In this document: positions 34,902-43,099 of the stretch, one piece after another | Numbering within the stretch: position 1 is the stretch's first letter | Layout of the letters: each line of letters begins with the position of its first letter | Source of the DNA: Dolomitihabitans soli | Lineage (GTDB): Bacteria > Actinomycetota > Actinomycetes > Streptosporangiales > Streptosporangiaceae | Assembly (NCBI RefSeq): GCF_022213955.1 | Contig: NZ_JAKNTW010000015.1 | Span: 95,997-159,996 of the forward strand | Direction: 5' to 3' | Length of the DNA: 64,000 nt | Position numbers and translations under genes: made by a program | Notes under the pieces: generated by a model | Database searches by the model: none | Told to the model about the DNA's origin: nothing | The model's input: only the letters and a program-made list of their open reading frames with translations

Positions 34902-34928
34902 GTACGCTTCGCCGGGGATTGTGATCAG

Positions 34929-36311
34929 ATGGCCGGTTTTCTGGCCAGATCAGGGCGATCGGAGTACGCGGTGGTTGGGTGGGGAACAGGGCTCCGCAGG
35001 ACGATCGTCGCCTCGGCGTTAGGACTGGCGGGCGGTGTGGTGATCGCCCTGCCCGCCGTTCCGGCGACTGCGGACACGGTCGGGGTGACGCTGGACTACA
35101 CGTGTGGGTTGGCGTCAATCGGTGACAAGGTGAAGTTGCGCGTCACGGTGACGGCGCCCACCACGATGACGGTCGGGCAGCCGATCGATATCAAGTGGGA
35201 CATCAAATACCGCGACCAGACCGGTTTCATCGCTCCCGGCGAGCTTCCCGCCGGTGGAAAGCTCTCGGCTGACGGTGCCCTCAGGATCTCGGGCCCGTGG
35301 AAAGGCCGGGACCTGGCCCAGGGGACGGCGGATCAGGACGCGCTGCCCGTCGGGACGAAGCTCACGCTCCCGAGCCTCGTGACGGGTGACATCGGCGCCA
35401 CCTCCCCAGGTGAGATCACCATCAGGCCGGGGCAGTTGAAGTTCGGCTTCACCCCTCCTGCTTCCGAGGTCATGGTCAACGATGATGACCTGACGAAGGT
35501 GGTGTACGGCAACCCACCCAGCCTGTGGACTGATTACAACGATCGGGACGCCAAGCTCAATGATTACCAATCCGACGTCCATGGGACGGAGAAAGCGGGC
35601 GCGACGTCCGTGCTCACTTTTACCGGCACCGGGGTGGAGTTCCGCACCGAGCGTGACCATCGAGCAGGACCGTTGGACTTCATGATCGACGAAAAGTCGT
35701 CCACCGCGAATCCGTCGTTGGACGACGACGGCACCCCTCTGGGCGTGGACGTGGTCAACCAGGGCGGACACACTCTCTGGCGGGTAGACGACCTGGACTA
35801 CGGGCAGCACGTTCTCACCATCACGAACCGTGAGAACAAGTGGGCCATCGTCGATGCGTTCAACGTGCTGACCAGGGAACTCAATAAACCTCCGGAGGGT
35901 TATGAGACGACCTGCAAGCCGGAGAACAACAACGTCGCCTTCAAGATCACGGTAGGGGCCGCCCCGACGCCGACCCCGGATCCGACAGCGACCCCGACTC
36001 CCACGAACACCAACGGCAACCAGAACGGCAACAGCAACTCCACCAGTACGGCGACGGCGACGGCCACGACGACCGTGACCGCGACGCCGAAGCCGACGAC
36101 CACGACGACCGTGACCGCGACGGCGACCCCCCAGGTGAAGGTCACCCCCAAGGGGGCGGCGCAGACGGGTGAGGCCCCCAGTTCTTCGTCAGGAATGGCG
36201 CTGATCGGCACGGGAAGTCTCATGCTCGCCGGAGGGGCCCTGGGCGGCGTGGCGCTGCGCCGACGCCGGGCGGCCCATGCGGGCAACCGGTTCGATTCGG
36301 ATCTGGGCTGA
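34929..36311 (+). CDS. Cell-surface protein with C-terminal sorting-like signal (sortase F substrate candidate 1)
   Basis: The 460-residue exported protein has a signal peptide (GLRRTIVASALGLAGG... to ATADT). An N-terminal Ig-like segment begins LDYTCGLASIGDKV. A domain at about residues 185-320 (VVYGNPPSLWTDY, FTGTGVEF, GQHVLTITNRENKWAIVDAF) looks like a galactose-binding/CBM-type beta-sandwich. A Pro/Thr-rich low-complexity linker follows at about 345-415. The C-terminus has AAQTGE, a hydrophobic helix and RRRR, the layout of a sortase signal although the usual LPxTG is absent. The next gene is a class F sortase, its likely partner. The start could be GTG 34971, which has GGAG at 34961; ATG 34929 has a weak site. 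Confidence 0.8.
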   Translation: MAGFLARSGRSEYAVVGWGTGLRRTIVASALGLAGGVVIALPAVPATADTVGVTLDYTCGLASIGDKVKLRVTVTAPTTMTVGQPIDIKWDIKYRDQTGFIAPGELPAGGKLSADGALRISGPWKGRDLAQGTADQDALPVGTKLTLPSLVTGDIGATSPGEITIRPGQLKFGFTPPASEVMVNDDDLTKVVYGNPPSLWTDYNDRDAKLNDYQSDVHGTEKAGATSVLTFTGTGVEFRTERDHRAGPLDFMIDEKSSTANPSLDDDGTPLGVDVVNQGGHTLWRVDDLDYGQHVLTITNRENKWAIVDAFNVLTRELNKPPEGYETTCKPENNNVAFKITVGAAPTPTPDPTATPTPTNTNGNQNGNSNSTSTATATATTTVTATPKPTTTTTVTATATPQVKVTPKGAAQTGEAPSSSSGMALIGTGSLMLAGGALGGVALRRRRAAHAGNRFDSDLG

Positions 36312-36327
36312 CGACAGGGGGAGAGCG

Positions 36328-37179
36328 ATGACGCATCCAGGACCTGCGCCCACCGGCTCGGTTGGTGACAAGAAGGTCGGCGAGAAGGCCGGCGGCAAGA
36401 AGGACAAGCGGGCCGCCGTCCTGCCCGCATTGCTGGTGGTCGCGTCGCTGGGCGGAATCGCCGCGATCATGGCGGGCCTGTTGACCGTTCTGTCACCCGC
36501 GGAGAACACGGAGATGCTCGCCGCGGCCCAGGCCCAGGATTCGGCCCAGGAGCCGGTCCAGGATTCTGGAGAGCCGGTCGACGTTCAGCCGGCTGCCCAG
36601 CCGGTCACGCTGCCCAGCGTGGGGCCGGGCGGGCCGGGGGTGCCGTTGATTCCGGCGGAACCGGCCGCGCCACCACCGCTCCCGGTCGCCGAGGTGGTGT
36701 CGCCGGTCTCGACGGCGAAGTCGACCCGGCCCACCAAGGTCTCGATTCCGGCCATCGGGGTGTCCGCTCCGCTGAGCTCCCTCGGGGTGCAGAAGAGCGG
36801 CGAGATCGCGGTGCCTCCGCTGAACAAGCCGAAGCTCGCGGGCTGGTACCGGCTCGGGCCCATCCCCGGTGAGATCGGTCCTGCGGTGATCGTCGGTCAC
36901 GTGAACAACAAGCAGGGGCCAGCCGTCTTCAGCCGCCTCCGTGAGGTCAAGCGCGGTCACAAGATCCGGGTCGCCCGCACCGACGGGAAGATCGTCGAGT
37001 TCACCGTCGACGGTGTGGAACAGGTGAGCAAGAACACCTTCCCCACCAAGCGGGTCTACAGCAACCTGAACGACGCCAGCCTCCGGCTGATCACCTGCGG
37101 CGGGGTCTACAACCCCAAGAGGCACAGCTACACCGACAACATCATCGTCTACGCGACCCTCTCCAAGCGCACTCGCTGA
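36328..37179 (+). CDS. Class F sortase (first copy)
   Basis: The 283-residue membrane-anchored transpeptidase has a cytoplasmic Lys/Gly-rich start, one membrane helix at about residues 31-55, a Pro-rich spacer and a C-terminal sortase beta-barrel. Catalytic residues are visible: His in VIVGHVNNK, Cys in RLITCGGVYN and Arg in KRHSYTDNIIVYA. Class F enzymes join surface proteins to peptidoglycan in actinobacteria. GGGGGAGAG precedes ATG 36328, 16 bp after the surface-protein gene, so the two form a substrate-enzyme operon. Confidence 0.9.
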   Translation: MTHPGPAPTGSVGDKKVGEKAGGKKDKRAAVLPALLVVASLGGIAAIMAGLLTVLSPAENTEMLAAAQAQDSAQEPVQDSGEPVDVQPAAQPVTLPSVGPGGPGVPLIPAEPAAPPPLPVAEVVSPVSTAKSTRPTKVSIPAIGVSAPLSSLGVQKSGEIAVPPLNKPKLAGWYRLGPIPGEIGPAVIVGHVNNKQGPAVFSRLREVKRGHKIRVARTDGKIVEFTVDGVEQVSKNTFPTKRVYSNLNDASLRLITCGGVYNPKRHSYTDNIIVYATLSKRTR

Positions 37180-37359
37180 AGCAGAGCGATCACGTACGGC
37201 GACAATCCCGTGTGGCGGCAATTTATCTATGCCCGATTTCTGCATATGGGCCCCATTTCCCAGCCGCTATTCATAGGATCTCTACCGAACCGTGACCCAT
37301 GACTGGGATGCTGGTACGCCTGTCGAACCGGTCGATGCGCGCTGAAACGGAGTTAGACA

Positions 37360-38235
37360 GTGCTGAAGTCCAAGGCGCGACGCCGCGTCGCCCTGAAGAC
37401 AGCCGCCCTGGGGATGGTAGGGGGAGGCCTCGTCTTCGGAGCCGTCCCCGCGATGGCTGCTCCCACTCCGATTCCGTATACGTGCGGGCCGGACCCGGCG
37501 AATGTGAATGCCACTCCCACATACACGTTCTCGATGGAACTCGCCGGACCGGTGACGACCCCCTCGCCGAGCGCGGCGGTGACGGTGTCATGGCGGGTGG
37601 CGCAACCGGCTAGCAGTCCGCTTCCCGCCAAGGCGCCCATGACGCAGGGCGCGCCGGTGACCGCGCAGGCCCAGGTGAGCGCGAGTGGTCTCCCTGTCGG
37701 AAGTGTGACTCCGACCGCTGCTGGAACCGCCAGCGCCGCTGCTGCGGTGACAGCGAACGGTGCGTTGCCGTTGCCCACCATGGCGATCGTCCTCCAGCCG
37801 ACTGCAACAGGCACGATCGCGATCAAGGCGAGCGACTTCACGGTCAACGCCGGCAACGCCGGCACCTATACCTGCTCGCCTGCCTCGGCCGGCCAAGGAC
37901 CCACACTGAACCTGGCTGTGGCCACGGGAAGCGTGTCGCCCTCCGCCAGCAATACGACCGGCACCCCCACGCCGACCCCCACGCCCACTCCCACCCCCAC
38001 ACCGACTCCGACCACTCCGAAGCCGACCACCACCCACACCAGGACGGTGACCCAGACGCCGCCCGGAGGCGACGGCCAGGTCACCAAGACGCCGAGGGAG
38101 GGCGCCGCCACCGGAGGCGGCGGTGAGATCGGCCCGGACGGGCGGCTCTTCCTGGCGGTAGGGTCCGTGCTCGTACTGGGAGCCGGCATCGGCGGCCTCT
38201 ACATGCGGCGCCGTACCGTCACTCCCCGGGGCTGA
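37360..38235 (+). CDS. Cell-surface protein with C-terminal sorting-like signal (sortase F substrate candidate 2)
   Basis: The 291-residue exported protein has a signal peptide ending at PAMAAPT (about residue 34). The mature domain (IPYTCGPDPANVN ... TYTCSPASAG) is framed by two Cys residues, presumably a disulfide, and resembles the N-terminal part of the first surface protein. It is followed by a pure Thr-Pro repeat linker (residues about 205-235) and a C-terminus GAATGGGGE, hydrophobic helix and RRR. It lacks the galactose-binding-like domain of its neighbour. GTG 37360 follows GGAG by 7 bp. The sortase gene follows 14 bp later. Confidence 0.78.
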   Translation: MLKSKARRRVALKTAALGMVGGGLVFGAVPAMAAPTPIPYTCGPDPANVNATPTYTFSMELAGPVTTPSPSAAVTVSWRVAQPASSPLPAKAPMTQGAPVTAQAQVSASGLPVGSVTPTAAGTASAAAAVTANGALPLPTMAIVLQPTATGTIAIKASDFTVNAGNAGTYTCSPASAGQGPTLNLAVATGSVSPSASNTTGTPTPTPTPTPTPTPTPTTPKPTTTHTRTVTQTPPGGDGQVTKTPREGAATGGGGEIGPDGRLFLAVGSVLVLGAGIGGLYMRRRTVTPRG

Positions 38236-38249
38236 GCGGAGGCGTCGGG

Positions 38250-39074
38250 GTGAGCATGCCACCGCCGGGCGACCACTATCCCCACCACGGCCACCAGCCG
38301 CCCTACCAGGGCCCGCCGCCGATGATGTACGGCGGCCAGCCGCAGTGGGAGGAGCCCGAGCCGGAGCCGCGGGGGAGCACCGTGCTGCGTTCGGTGCTGA
38401 TCCTCGCGGCGGTGGCGGGGGTGGTCACGGTGGTGGCCGGGCTGCTGATGATGCTGTCGGCCCCGGCGCAGTACGGCCTGGCCGACGGGCGGACCGAGTT
38501 GCCCGTCCGGGCCCAGCCCGAAGCGGGCCAGCCGATGTTCCAGGCGGCTCCCACGGTTCCGCCGCCGCTGCCGGAGATCAAGCCCGCGCCGCCGATGCAG
38601 CCCTCGACGCCGACCCGCCTGGTGATCAAGAAGCTGAACGTCAACTCGCCGATCAAGTCGGTCGGCCTCGCCAAGGACGGCACGATCGAGGTCCCCCCGG
38701 TGAGCAACCCCAACCTGACCGGCTGGTACCGCCACGGCTCCACAGCCGGCCAGGCCGGACCGGCGATCATGCTGGGCCACAAGGACACCCGCACCCAGAG
38801 CGCGGTCTTCAGCAGGCTGCACGAACTCCGCAACGGCGACCAGATCGAGGTCAAGCGGCAGGACGGCACCGTGGCCGTCTTCACCGTCGGCGGCGTGGAA
38901 CAGGCCGACAAGAAGACCTTCCCCACCTCCCGCGTGTACGGCCCGCAGGACAACGCCCAGTTGCACCTGATCACCTGCGGCGGCACCTACAACCGCGCCA
39001 CCGGCCACTACACCGACAACGTCATCGTCTACGCCACGCTGACCAGCAGCCACCGCGCGACGAAGACCTCCTGA
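38250..39074 (+). CDS. Class F sortase (second copy)
   Basis: The 274-residue paralogue of the sortase at 36.3 kb has a Pro/His-rich cytoplasmic start, a membrane helix at about residues 46-68, a spacer and a sortase domain with His in IMLGHKDTR, Cys in HLITCGGTYN and Arg in NRATGHYTDNVIVYA. GTG 38250 is 7 bp after GGAGG, while ATG 38256 is less well spaced. It is coupled to the upstream surface-protein gene. The two sortases differ strongly in their N-terminal tails and moderately in the catalytic domain, suggesting partner specialisation. Confidence 0.9.
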   Translation: MSMPPPGDHYPHHGHQPPYQGPPPMMYGGQPQWEEPEPEPRGSTVLRSVLILAAVAGVVTVVAGLLMMLSAPAQYGLADGRTELPVRAQPEAGQPMFQAAPTVPPPLPEIKPAPPMQPSTPTRLVIKKLNVNSPIKSVGLAKDGTIEVPPVSNPNLTGWYRHGSTAGQAGPAIMLGHKDTRTQSAVFSRLHELRNGDQIEVKRQDGTVAVFTVGGVEQADKKTFPTSRVYGPQDNAQLHLITCGGTYNRATGHYTDNVIVYATLTSSHRATKTS

Positions 39075-39171
39075 GCCCTACCGCACCCGCCCGGTCGGGC
39101 GACGACACCCAACCCTGCCGCGCGCCTGACGGGGCGTTGGCCCCCGGCGAGCGGTGTTCGGACGGATGAGG

Positions 39172-39193
39172 TTGACTCTCCCAGCATGGGAGA
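39172..39193 (+). promoter_or_regulatory. Candidate MerR-type autoregulatory operator
   Basis: TCTCCCA-GCA-TGGGAGA (39177-39193) is a perfect 7-3-7 dyad directly following TTGACT (39172-39177). MerR regulators bind between -35 and -10, as this arrangement would require. If the promoter is real, the start codon may be the leaderless GTG at 39210. Confidence 0.5.
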
Positions 39194-39197
39194 CCTG

Positions 39198-40796
39198 ATG
39201 CTGAGTCGCGTGCACGACGACGGCACCGCGTTGCTCACGATCGGGGAGCTGGCCGAACGGACCGGTCTGTCCGTGAAGCTGATCCGTCACTGGTCCGACA
39301 TCGGGGTGGTGCCGCCGGTGGGCCGTACCCCGGCCGGCTACCGCCTCTACGAGCCGGACGCCGTGGCCCGGCTGGAGCTGGCGCGGACGCTGCGCGATCT
39401 CGGGCTGGGCATGGCCGCGATCCGCGCCGTCGTCGGGCGCGAGCGCGGCATGGCCGAGGTGGTGGCGGTCCACGCCGACGCGCTGCAGGCACAGATTCGC
39501 ACACTGCGGTTGCAACTCGCGGTGTTGCGGTCGGCCACCAACCGCGGATCCACTCCCGAGGAGCTTCCTTTCATGACCAAGCTGGCACGGCTGTCGGCCA
39601 CCGAACGCAACGCGATCATCCACGAGTTCGTGGCGGAGACGATGGGCGATCTGGACGCCTCCGCCTACCGGGACGGGCTGATGGCGATCATGCCCGACCT
39701 GCCGGAGGAGCCCACCACCGAGCAGGTCGACGCCTGGATCGAGCTGGGCGAGCTGGTCCGCGATCCGGCCCTGGGCGCCGCGATGCGCCGGATGGCCGAG
39801 TACGCCGCCGAGCACGCGCCGAGCGACCCCGACGAACGGGACACGCAGACGGTACGGCACGTCACCGACCTGTGGGTGGAGCGCGTCAACACGGCGATCG
39901 GCGAGGGGATCGCCGCCGACTCGTCCACCGCCGAGCCCGTCGTGGCCGGCATCGTCGCCGCCTGGCTCCCCAGCCAGGCCAGAGCCGCCCGGCGGCCGGA
40001 CGGTGACGGCGCGGCGGCCCGGCGGCTGCTGCTGGAGCAACTGGAGGTCGCCGCCGACACCCGGGCCGAGCGCTACTGGCAGTTGATGTGCGTGATCAAC
40101 GGCTGGCCGGTCCGCGAGAGCCTGGCGCAAGCCGGCCAGTGGCTCATCACGGCGCTGCGGGCGAACCCGGAACCCGGCGCGCGGGCCGCACAGGTCACCG
40201 CGATGCTCGACGACGATGACGCCGTGGACCCGGCGAGCAGGCTGGAGTTCTGTGCCAGGGTCCTGGCGGAGGTGGACACGCTGGTCGCCGCCGTGCCTCG
40301 CGACCGGCTGGGCGATCCCACGCCCTGTGCCGGATGGGACGTGCGCGCCCTCCTCGATCACCTGGTCTGGGAGAACCTGCTCTGGACCAGCCTGGCCGAG
40401 GGCGCGCCCCGTTCAGACTTCGCCGCCGACCATCTGGGCGATGACCACGTGGCCGCGTTCCGGGTCGCGGCCGAGGCGACCCGCACGGCCTTCAACCGCC
40501 CCGGCATGATCGAGCAGCGGTACGGCCCGGCGTACGGCTGGCGGCTGGTCGAGCAGGTCGTCATCGAGATGCTGGTCCACGGCTGGGACCTGGCCAAGGC
40601 CACCGGCCAGTCCACCGACCTGGCCCCCGACGTCGCCGAAGCGATCATGACCGCCGTACGGGAGATCTACGGCGGTCTGCCGCGGACCCCTGGTGGCTCG
40701 TTCGCGCCGGCGTGCCCGGTGCCCGACGACGCGACCGCCGCCGACCGCCTCGCCGCCTACCTCGGCCGCACGATCGACTGCCCCCCGGCCGGGTGA
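39198..40796 (+). CDS. MerR regulator fused to a maleylpyruvate-isomerase/DinB-like domain (TIGR03086 type)
   Basis: The 532-residue fusion has three parts. A MerR winged helix (LLTIGELAERTGLSVKLIRH, SDIGVVPPVGRTPAGYRLYE) occupies residues about 9-75. A helical middle region of about 200 residues follows. The C-terminal domain of about 185 residues contains DRLGDPTPCAGWDVRALLDHL and the metal-site region VEQVVIEMLVHGWDLAKATG, the pattern of mycothiol-dependent maleylpyruvate isomerase/DinB-type proteins. The fusion suggests a regulator that senses or modifies a thiol-reactive compound. ATG 39198 has GGGAG 5 bp upstream; ATG 39186 and GTG 39210 are alternatives. Confidence 0.82.
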   Translation: MLSRVHDDGTALLTIGELAERTGLSVKLIRHWSDIGVVPPVGRTPAGYRLYEPDAVARLELARTLRDLGLGMAAIRAVVGRERGMAEVVAVHADALQAQIRTLRLQLAVLRSATNRGSTPEELPFMTKLARLSATERNAIIHEFVAETMGDLDASAYRDGLMAIMPDLPEEPTTEQVDAWIELGELVRDPALGAAMRRMAEYAAEHAPSDPDERDTQTVRHVTDLWVERVNTAIGEGIAADSSTAEPVVAGIVAAWLPSQARAARRPDGDGAAARRLLLEQLEVAADTRAERYWQLMCVINGWPVRESLAQAGQWLITALRANPEPGARAAQVTAMLDDDDAVDPASRLEFCARVLAEVDTLVAAVPRDRLGDPTPCAGWDVRALLDHLVWENLLWTSLAEGAPRSDFAADHLGDDHVAAFRVAAEATRTAFNRPGMIEQRYGPAYGWRLVEQVVIEMLVHGWDLAKATGQSTDLAPDVAEAIMTAVREIYGGLPRTPGGSFAPACPVPDDATAADRLAAYLGRTIDCPPAG

Positions 40797-40910
40797 TCAC
40801 CTGTCTCGGCCCAGGCGTATAGCCGGGTGCCGAACCCGTCGATCGGACGTCAGCGAACGTGGGAACCACCTGGACCGTTCCCTGTCCGCTTCCTGGTCAG
40901 GGAAGCGGGT

Positions 40911-40979
40911 GGGGATAGGCGCGATGCCAGCCGAAGGGCTCGTCCAGGAAGCCCACGGCTTCGAATCCAGTACCCACCA
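40911..40979 (+). other. tRNA-like relic sequence
   Basis: The stretch mimics a tRNA. It ends TTCGAATCC-AGTACCCA-CCA, has a 5-bp stem GGGCT/AGCCC at the anticodon-arm position (but a 9-nt loop), and a 69-nt length. The acceptor and T-stem pairing contain mismatches, so it is not a functional tRNA. It may be a decayed tRNA or chance. It lies in the 267-bp gap 40797-41063, which also has a CGCTTCC/GGAAGCG hairpin at 40887-40907. Confidence 0.25.
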
Positions 40980-41022
40980 TGGCCCGCGACTTCGTTGACA
41001 CCGCCCACACCTGGCTACGGGC

Positions 41023-41043
41023 CCCGCTCACCCGCTGAGCGGG
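41023..41043. terminator. Terminator between the MerR fusion and the small secreted protein genes
   Basis: CCCGCTCA and TGAGCGGG form a perfect 8-bp stem with a CCCGC loop, 20 bp from the stop of the convergent gene. Confidence 0.6.
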
Positions 41044-41063
41044 CGTTGCTCGCGATCAGTGGG

Positions 41064-41513
41064 TCAGACCACCCAGGAGCTGGTGCACTTGGCCGGGCTT
41101 CCGCCGAGGCCGGGCTGCTTCGCGCAGGCCCTGTAGTGGTAGCCGGCGATGGCTCGGTGCCCATCGGTGTAGGTCGTGTTCTTGATTGACTTCCACCTGC
41201 TGTCCCACTTACCCGACTTGGGGTTGTAGACCTGGATGATGAGGTGGTTACCGTTCGCCGAGGTCTTCTTGGGGGTACGCGCCCAGATAGAGGTGTACGA
41301 GCCATACTTGCCCGCACGAAGCTGCAGCTCGATATTTCTGCCGGCGACGTAGACGGTCTTCGTCTTGAGGGTGCCCACCTTCGTGGCGTACTGCGCCGCG
41401 TTCGATGACCAGTAGTTCGCCGCCTGGGCGGCGGGGGTGGTCATGACGAGCGCGGCCGATGCCGCCAGAGCCACGGTGGCGATGGACGCCAAACGGCCCA
41501 CGATCTTTCGCAT
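41064..41513 (-). CDS. Small secreted protein of unknown function
   Basis: The 149-residue protein has a clear Sec signal peptide (MRKIVGRL, hydrophobic core, cleavage after AAQA, about residue 31). The mature part of about 117 residues is basic and rich in Tyr, Lys, Ser, Thr and Trp (WSSNAAQYATKVG, WARTPKK, YNPKSGKWDSRWKS). It has two Cys residues near the C-terminus (YRACAKQ and AKCTSSW), probably a disulfide. I recognise no family; size and composition resemble small extracellular proteins of actinomycetes. It has its own promoter region with inverted repeats (for example GGTTGACC at 41555-41562 and GGTCAACC at 41573-41580). Confidence 0.75.
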   Translation of the reverse strand: MRKIVGRLASIATVALAASAALVMTTPAAQAANYWSSNAAQYATKVGTLKTKTVYVAGRNIELQLRAGKYGSYTSIWARTPKKTSANGNHLIIQVYNPKSGKWDSRWKSIKNTTYTDGHRAIAGYHYRACAKQPGLGGSPAKCTSSWVV

Positions 41514-41592
41514 GTCTGCGATCTTCTCCTCTCCCGGCCTGATCAGCCGGGGTTGGTTGACCTGACCTTGCCGGTCAACCCTAGGGAGCGGC

Positions 41593-41610
41593 GGTATGCC
41601 GGGAGTATGC
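41593..41610 (-). promoter_or_regulatory. SARP-like heptamer direct repeat, copy 2
   Basis: On the minus strand GGCATAC-TCCC-GGCATAC is a perfect heptamer repeat with an 11-bp period, 10 bp upstream of a -10-like TAGGGT. This is the geometry of SARP (ActII-ORF4/AfsR) sites. It lies about 80 bp upstream of the small secreted protein gene. Confidence 0.4.
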
Positions 41611-41724
41611 CGTCACGGCACGAGGTAGCCGGCCGTCGCCGGAGAGTCCTTTGACTTGTCCGCCCGGCAGGTGGCGACCGGCGCGGGAGGCACCGGGGTC
41701 GGGTTCTGTTGTAACCTCCTACTG

Positions 41725-41741
41725 ACCGAACATTGCTCGGT
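41725..41741 (+). promoter_or_regulatory. TetR-type operator-like palindrome upstream of thiolase
   Basis: ACCGAACA-T-TGCTCGGT is a 17-bp palindrome with one mismatched pair. It resembles ACCGA-N-TCGGT operators of TetR regulators that control acyl-CoA or phenylacetate genes. It lies 29 bp before the start codon. Confidence 0.5.
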
Positions 41742-41769
41742 TTGGCCGGGACGGAACCCAGGAGGCACT

Positions 41770-42915
41770 GTGGCAGAGGCGTACATCGTCGGGGCGGTCC
41801 GTACCCCCGTCGGCAAGAAGAAGGGCGGCCTGTCCGCCGTACACCCCACTGACCTGGCCGCACACACCCTCAAGGCGCTCGTCGAACGCACCGGTGTCGA
41901 CCCGGCGGCGGTGGAAGACGTGATCATGGGCTGCGTCATGCAGTTCGGACCGCAGAGCATGGACATCGCGCGCAACGCGTGGTTGTCCGCCGGGCTCCCC
42001 GAAAGCGTCGCGGGCGTCACCATCGACCGCCAGTGCGGTTCCTCGCAGCAGTCGATCCACTTCGCGGCCCAGGGCGTGCTGTCGGGCACCCAGGATCTCG
42101 TGGTGGCGGCGGGCGTCGAGTCGATGAGCATCGTCCCGATGGGGTCGAGCATCACGGCGGCGCTGGAGAAGGGGATGCCGTTCCCGTTCGGGGAGGGCTG
42201 GGTCAGCCGGTACGGCAAGCAGGAGATCTCGCAGTTCCGCGGCGCGGAGCTGATGTGCGAGAAGTGGGGCCTGGGTCGCGAGGACCTGGAGCGCTTCGCC
42301 TACGAGAGCCACCAGCGGGCTGCCAAGGCCATCGCGAACGGCTACTTCAAGGACCAGATCGCGCCGATCGCCGGCGTCGAGGACGACGAGGGGCCGCGGC
42401 CCGACAGCACGCTGGAGAAGCTGGCCCAGCTCAAGACGCTGCGCGAAGGCGGCCAGATCACCGCCGCGACGTCGAGCCAGATCTCCGACGGGTCGGGCGC
42501 GGTGCTGATCGCCTCGGAGGCGGCGGTGAAGGCGCACGGCCTGACGCCGCGGGCCCGCATCGTCACCCTCGCGCTGACCGGCGACGACCCCGTCTACATG
42601 CTGACCGCGCCGATCCCCGCGACCCGCAAGGCGCTGAAGAAGTCGGGCCTGTCGATCGGCGACATCGACGTCACCGAGATCAACGAGGCGTTCGCGCCGG
42701 TCCCGCTGGCCTGGCTGAAGGAGCTGGACGCCGACCCCGCGAAGACCAACCCGAACGGCGGCGCGATCGCGCTGGGCCACCCGCTCGGCGGCACCGGCGC
42801 GATCCTGATGACCAAGCTGCTGCACGAGCTGGAGCGCACCGGCGGCAGGTACGGCCTGCAGACGATGTGCGAGGGCGGCGGCCAGGCCAACGTCACGATC
42901 ATCGAGCGGCTCTGA
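41770..42915 (+). CDS. Thiolase (acetyl-CoA C-acyltransferase)
   Basis: The 381-residue thiolase has the acyl-accepting Cys in TIDRQCGSSQQ (about residue 88), NEAFAPVPLAW, the catalytic His in ALGHPLGGTGA and the second Cys in TMCEGGGQA. These cleave or form 3-ketoacyl-CoA in beta-oxidation or biosynthesis. The GTG at 41770 is preferred since AGGAGG lies just upstream; the 38 preceding codons in the same frame have no conserved features and contain the operator-like palindrome. A long hairpin follows the gene. Confidence 0.93.
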   Translation: MAEAYIVGAVRTPVGKKKGGLSAVHPTDLAAHTLKALVERTGVDPAAVEDVIMGCVMQFGPQSMDIARNAWLSAGLPESVAGVTIDRQCGSSQQSIHFAAQGVLSGTQDLVVAAGVESMSIVPMGSSITAALEKGMPFPFGEGWVSRYGKQEISQFRGAELMCEKWGLGREDLERFAYESHQRAAKAIANGYFKDQIAPIAGVEDDEGPRPDSTLEKLAQLKTLREGGQITAATSSQISDGSGAVLIASEAAVKAHGLTPRARIVTLALTGDDPVYMLTAPIPATRKALKKSGLSIGDIDVTEINEAFAPVPLAWLKELDADPAKTNPNGGAIALGHPLGGTGAILMTKLLHELERTGGRYGLQTMCEGGGQANVTIIERL

Positions 42916-43019
42916 CCGCCTGAGCTCGGGCCCGCCGGTTCACCCTGCTCCGCCGGACCGGCGACCTCCCGGAGACGTCGCGGCGGCACGAGTCTCGGCG
43001 GGCTCTCGCCCCGCCGCAC

Positions 43020-43068
43020 GCGACGACGTCCCGTCCCCTGAACTCAGGGGGCGGGACGCCGTCGTCGC
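43020..43068 (+). terminator. Long terminator hairpin after thiolase
   Basis: The arms GCGACGAC ... CCCG ... CCCCTG and CAGGGG ... CGGG ... GTCGTCGC form a segmented stem of about 18 bp around an AACT loop, about 105 bp after the stop. Confidence 0.7.
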
Positions 43069-43099
43069 ATGGCCGGTCATCGCCGGGACACGTGACCTG

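Noticed and set aside
37980..38040. Simple-sequence (CCCACN)n DNA repeat as a regulatory element
   Set aside because: It encodes the Thr-Pro stalk of the surface protein; the DNA periodicity follows from the protein.
34929..39074. Biosynthetic gene cluster
   Set aside because: No biosynthetic enzymes; the genes are surface proteins and sortases.
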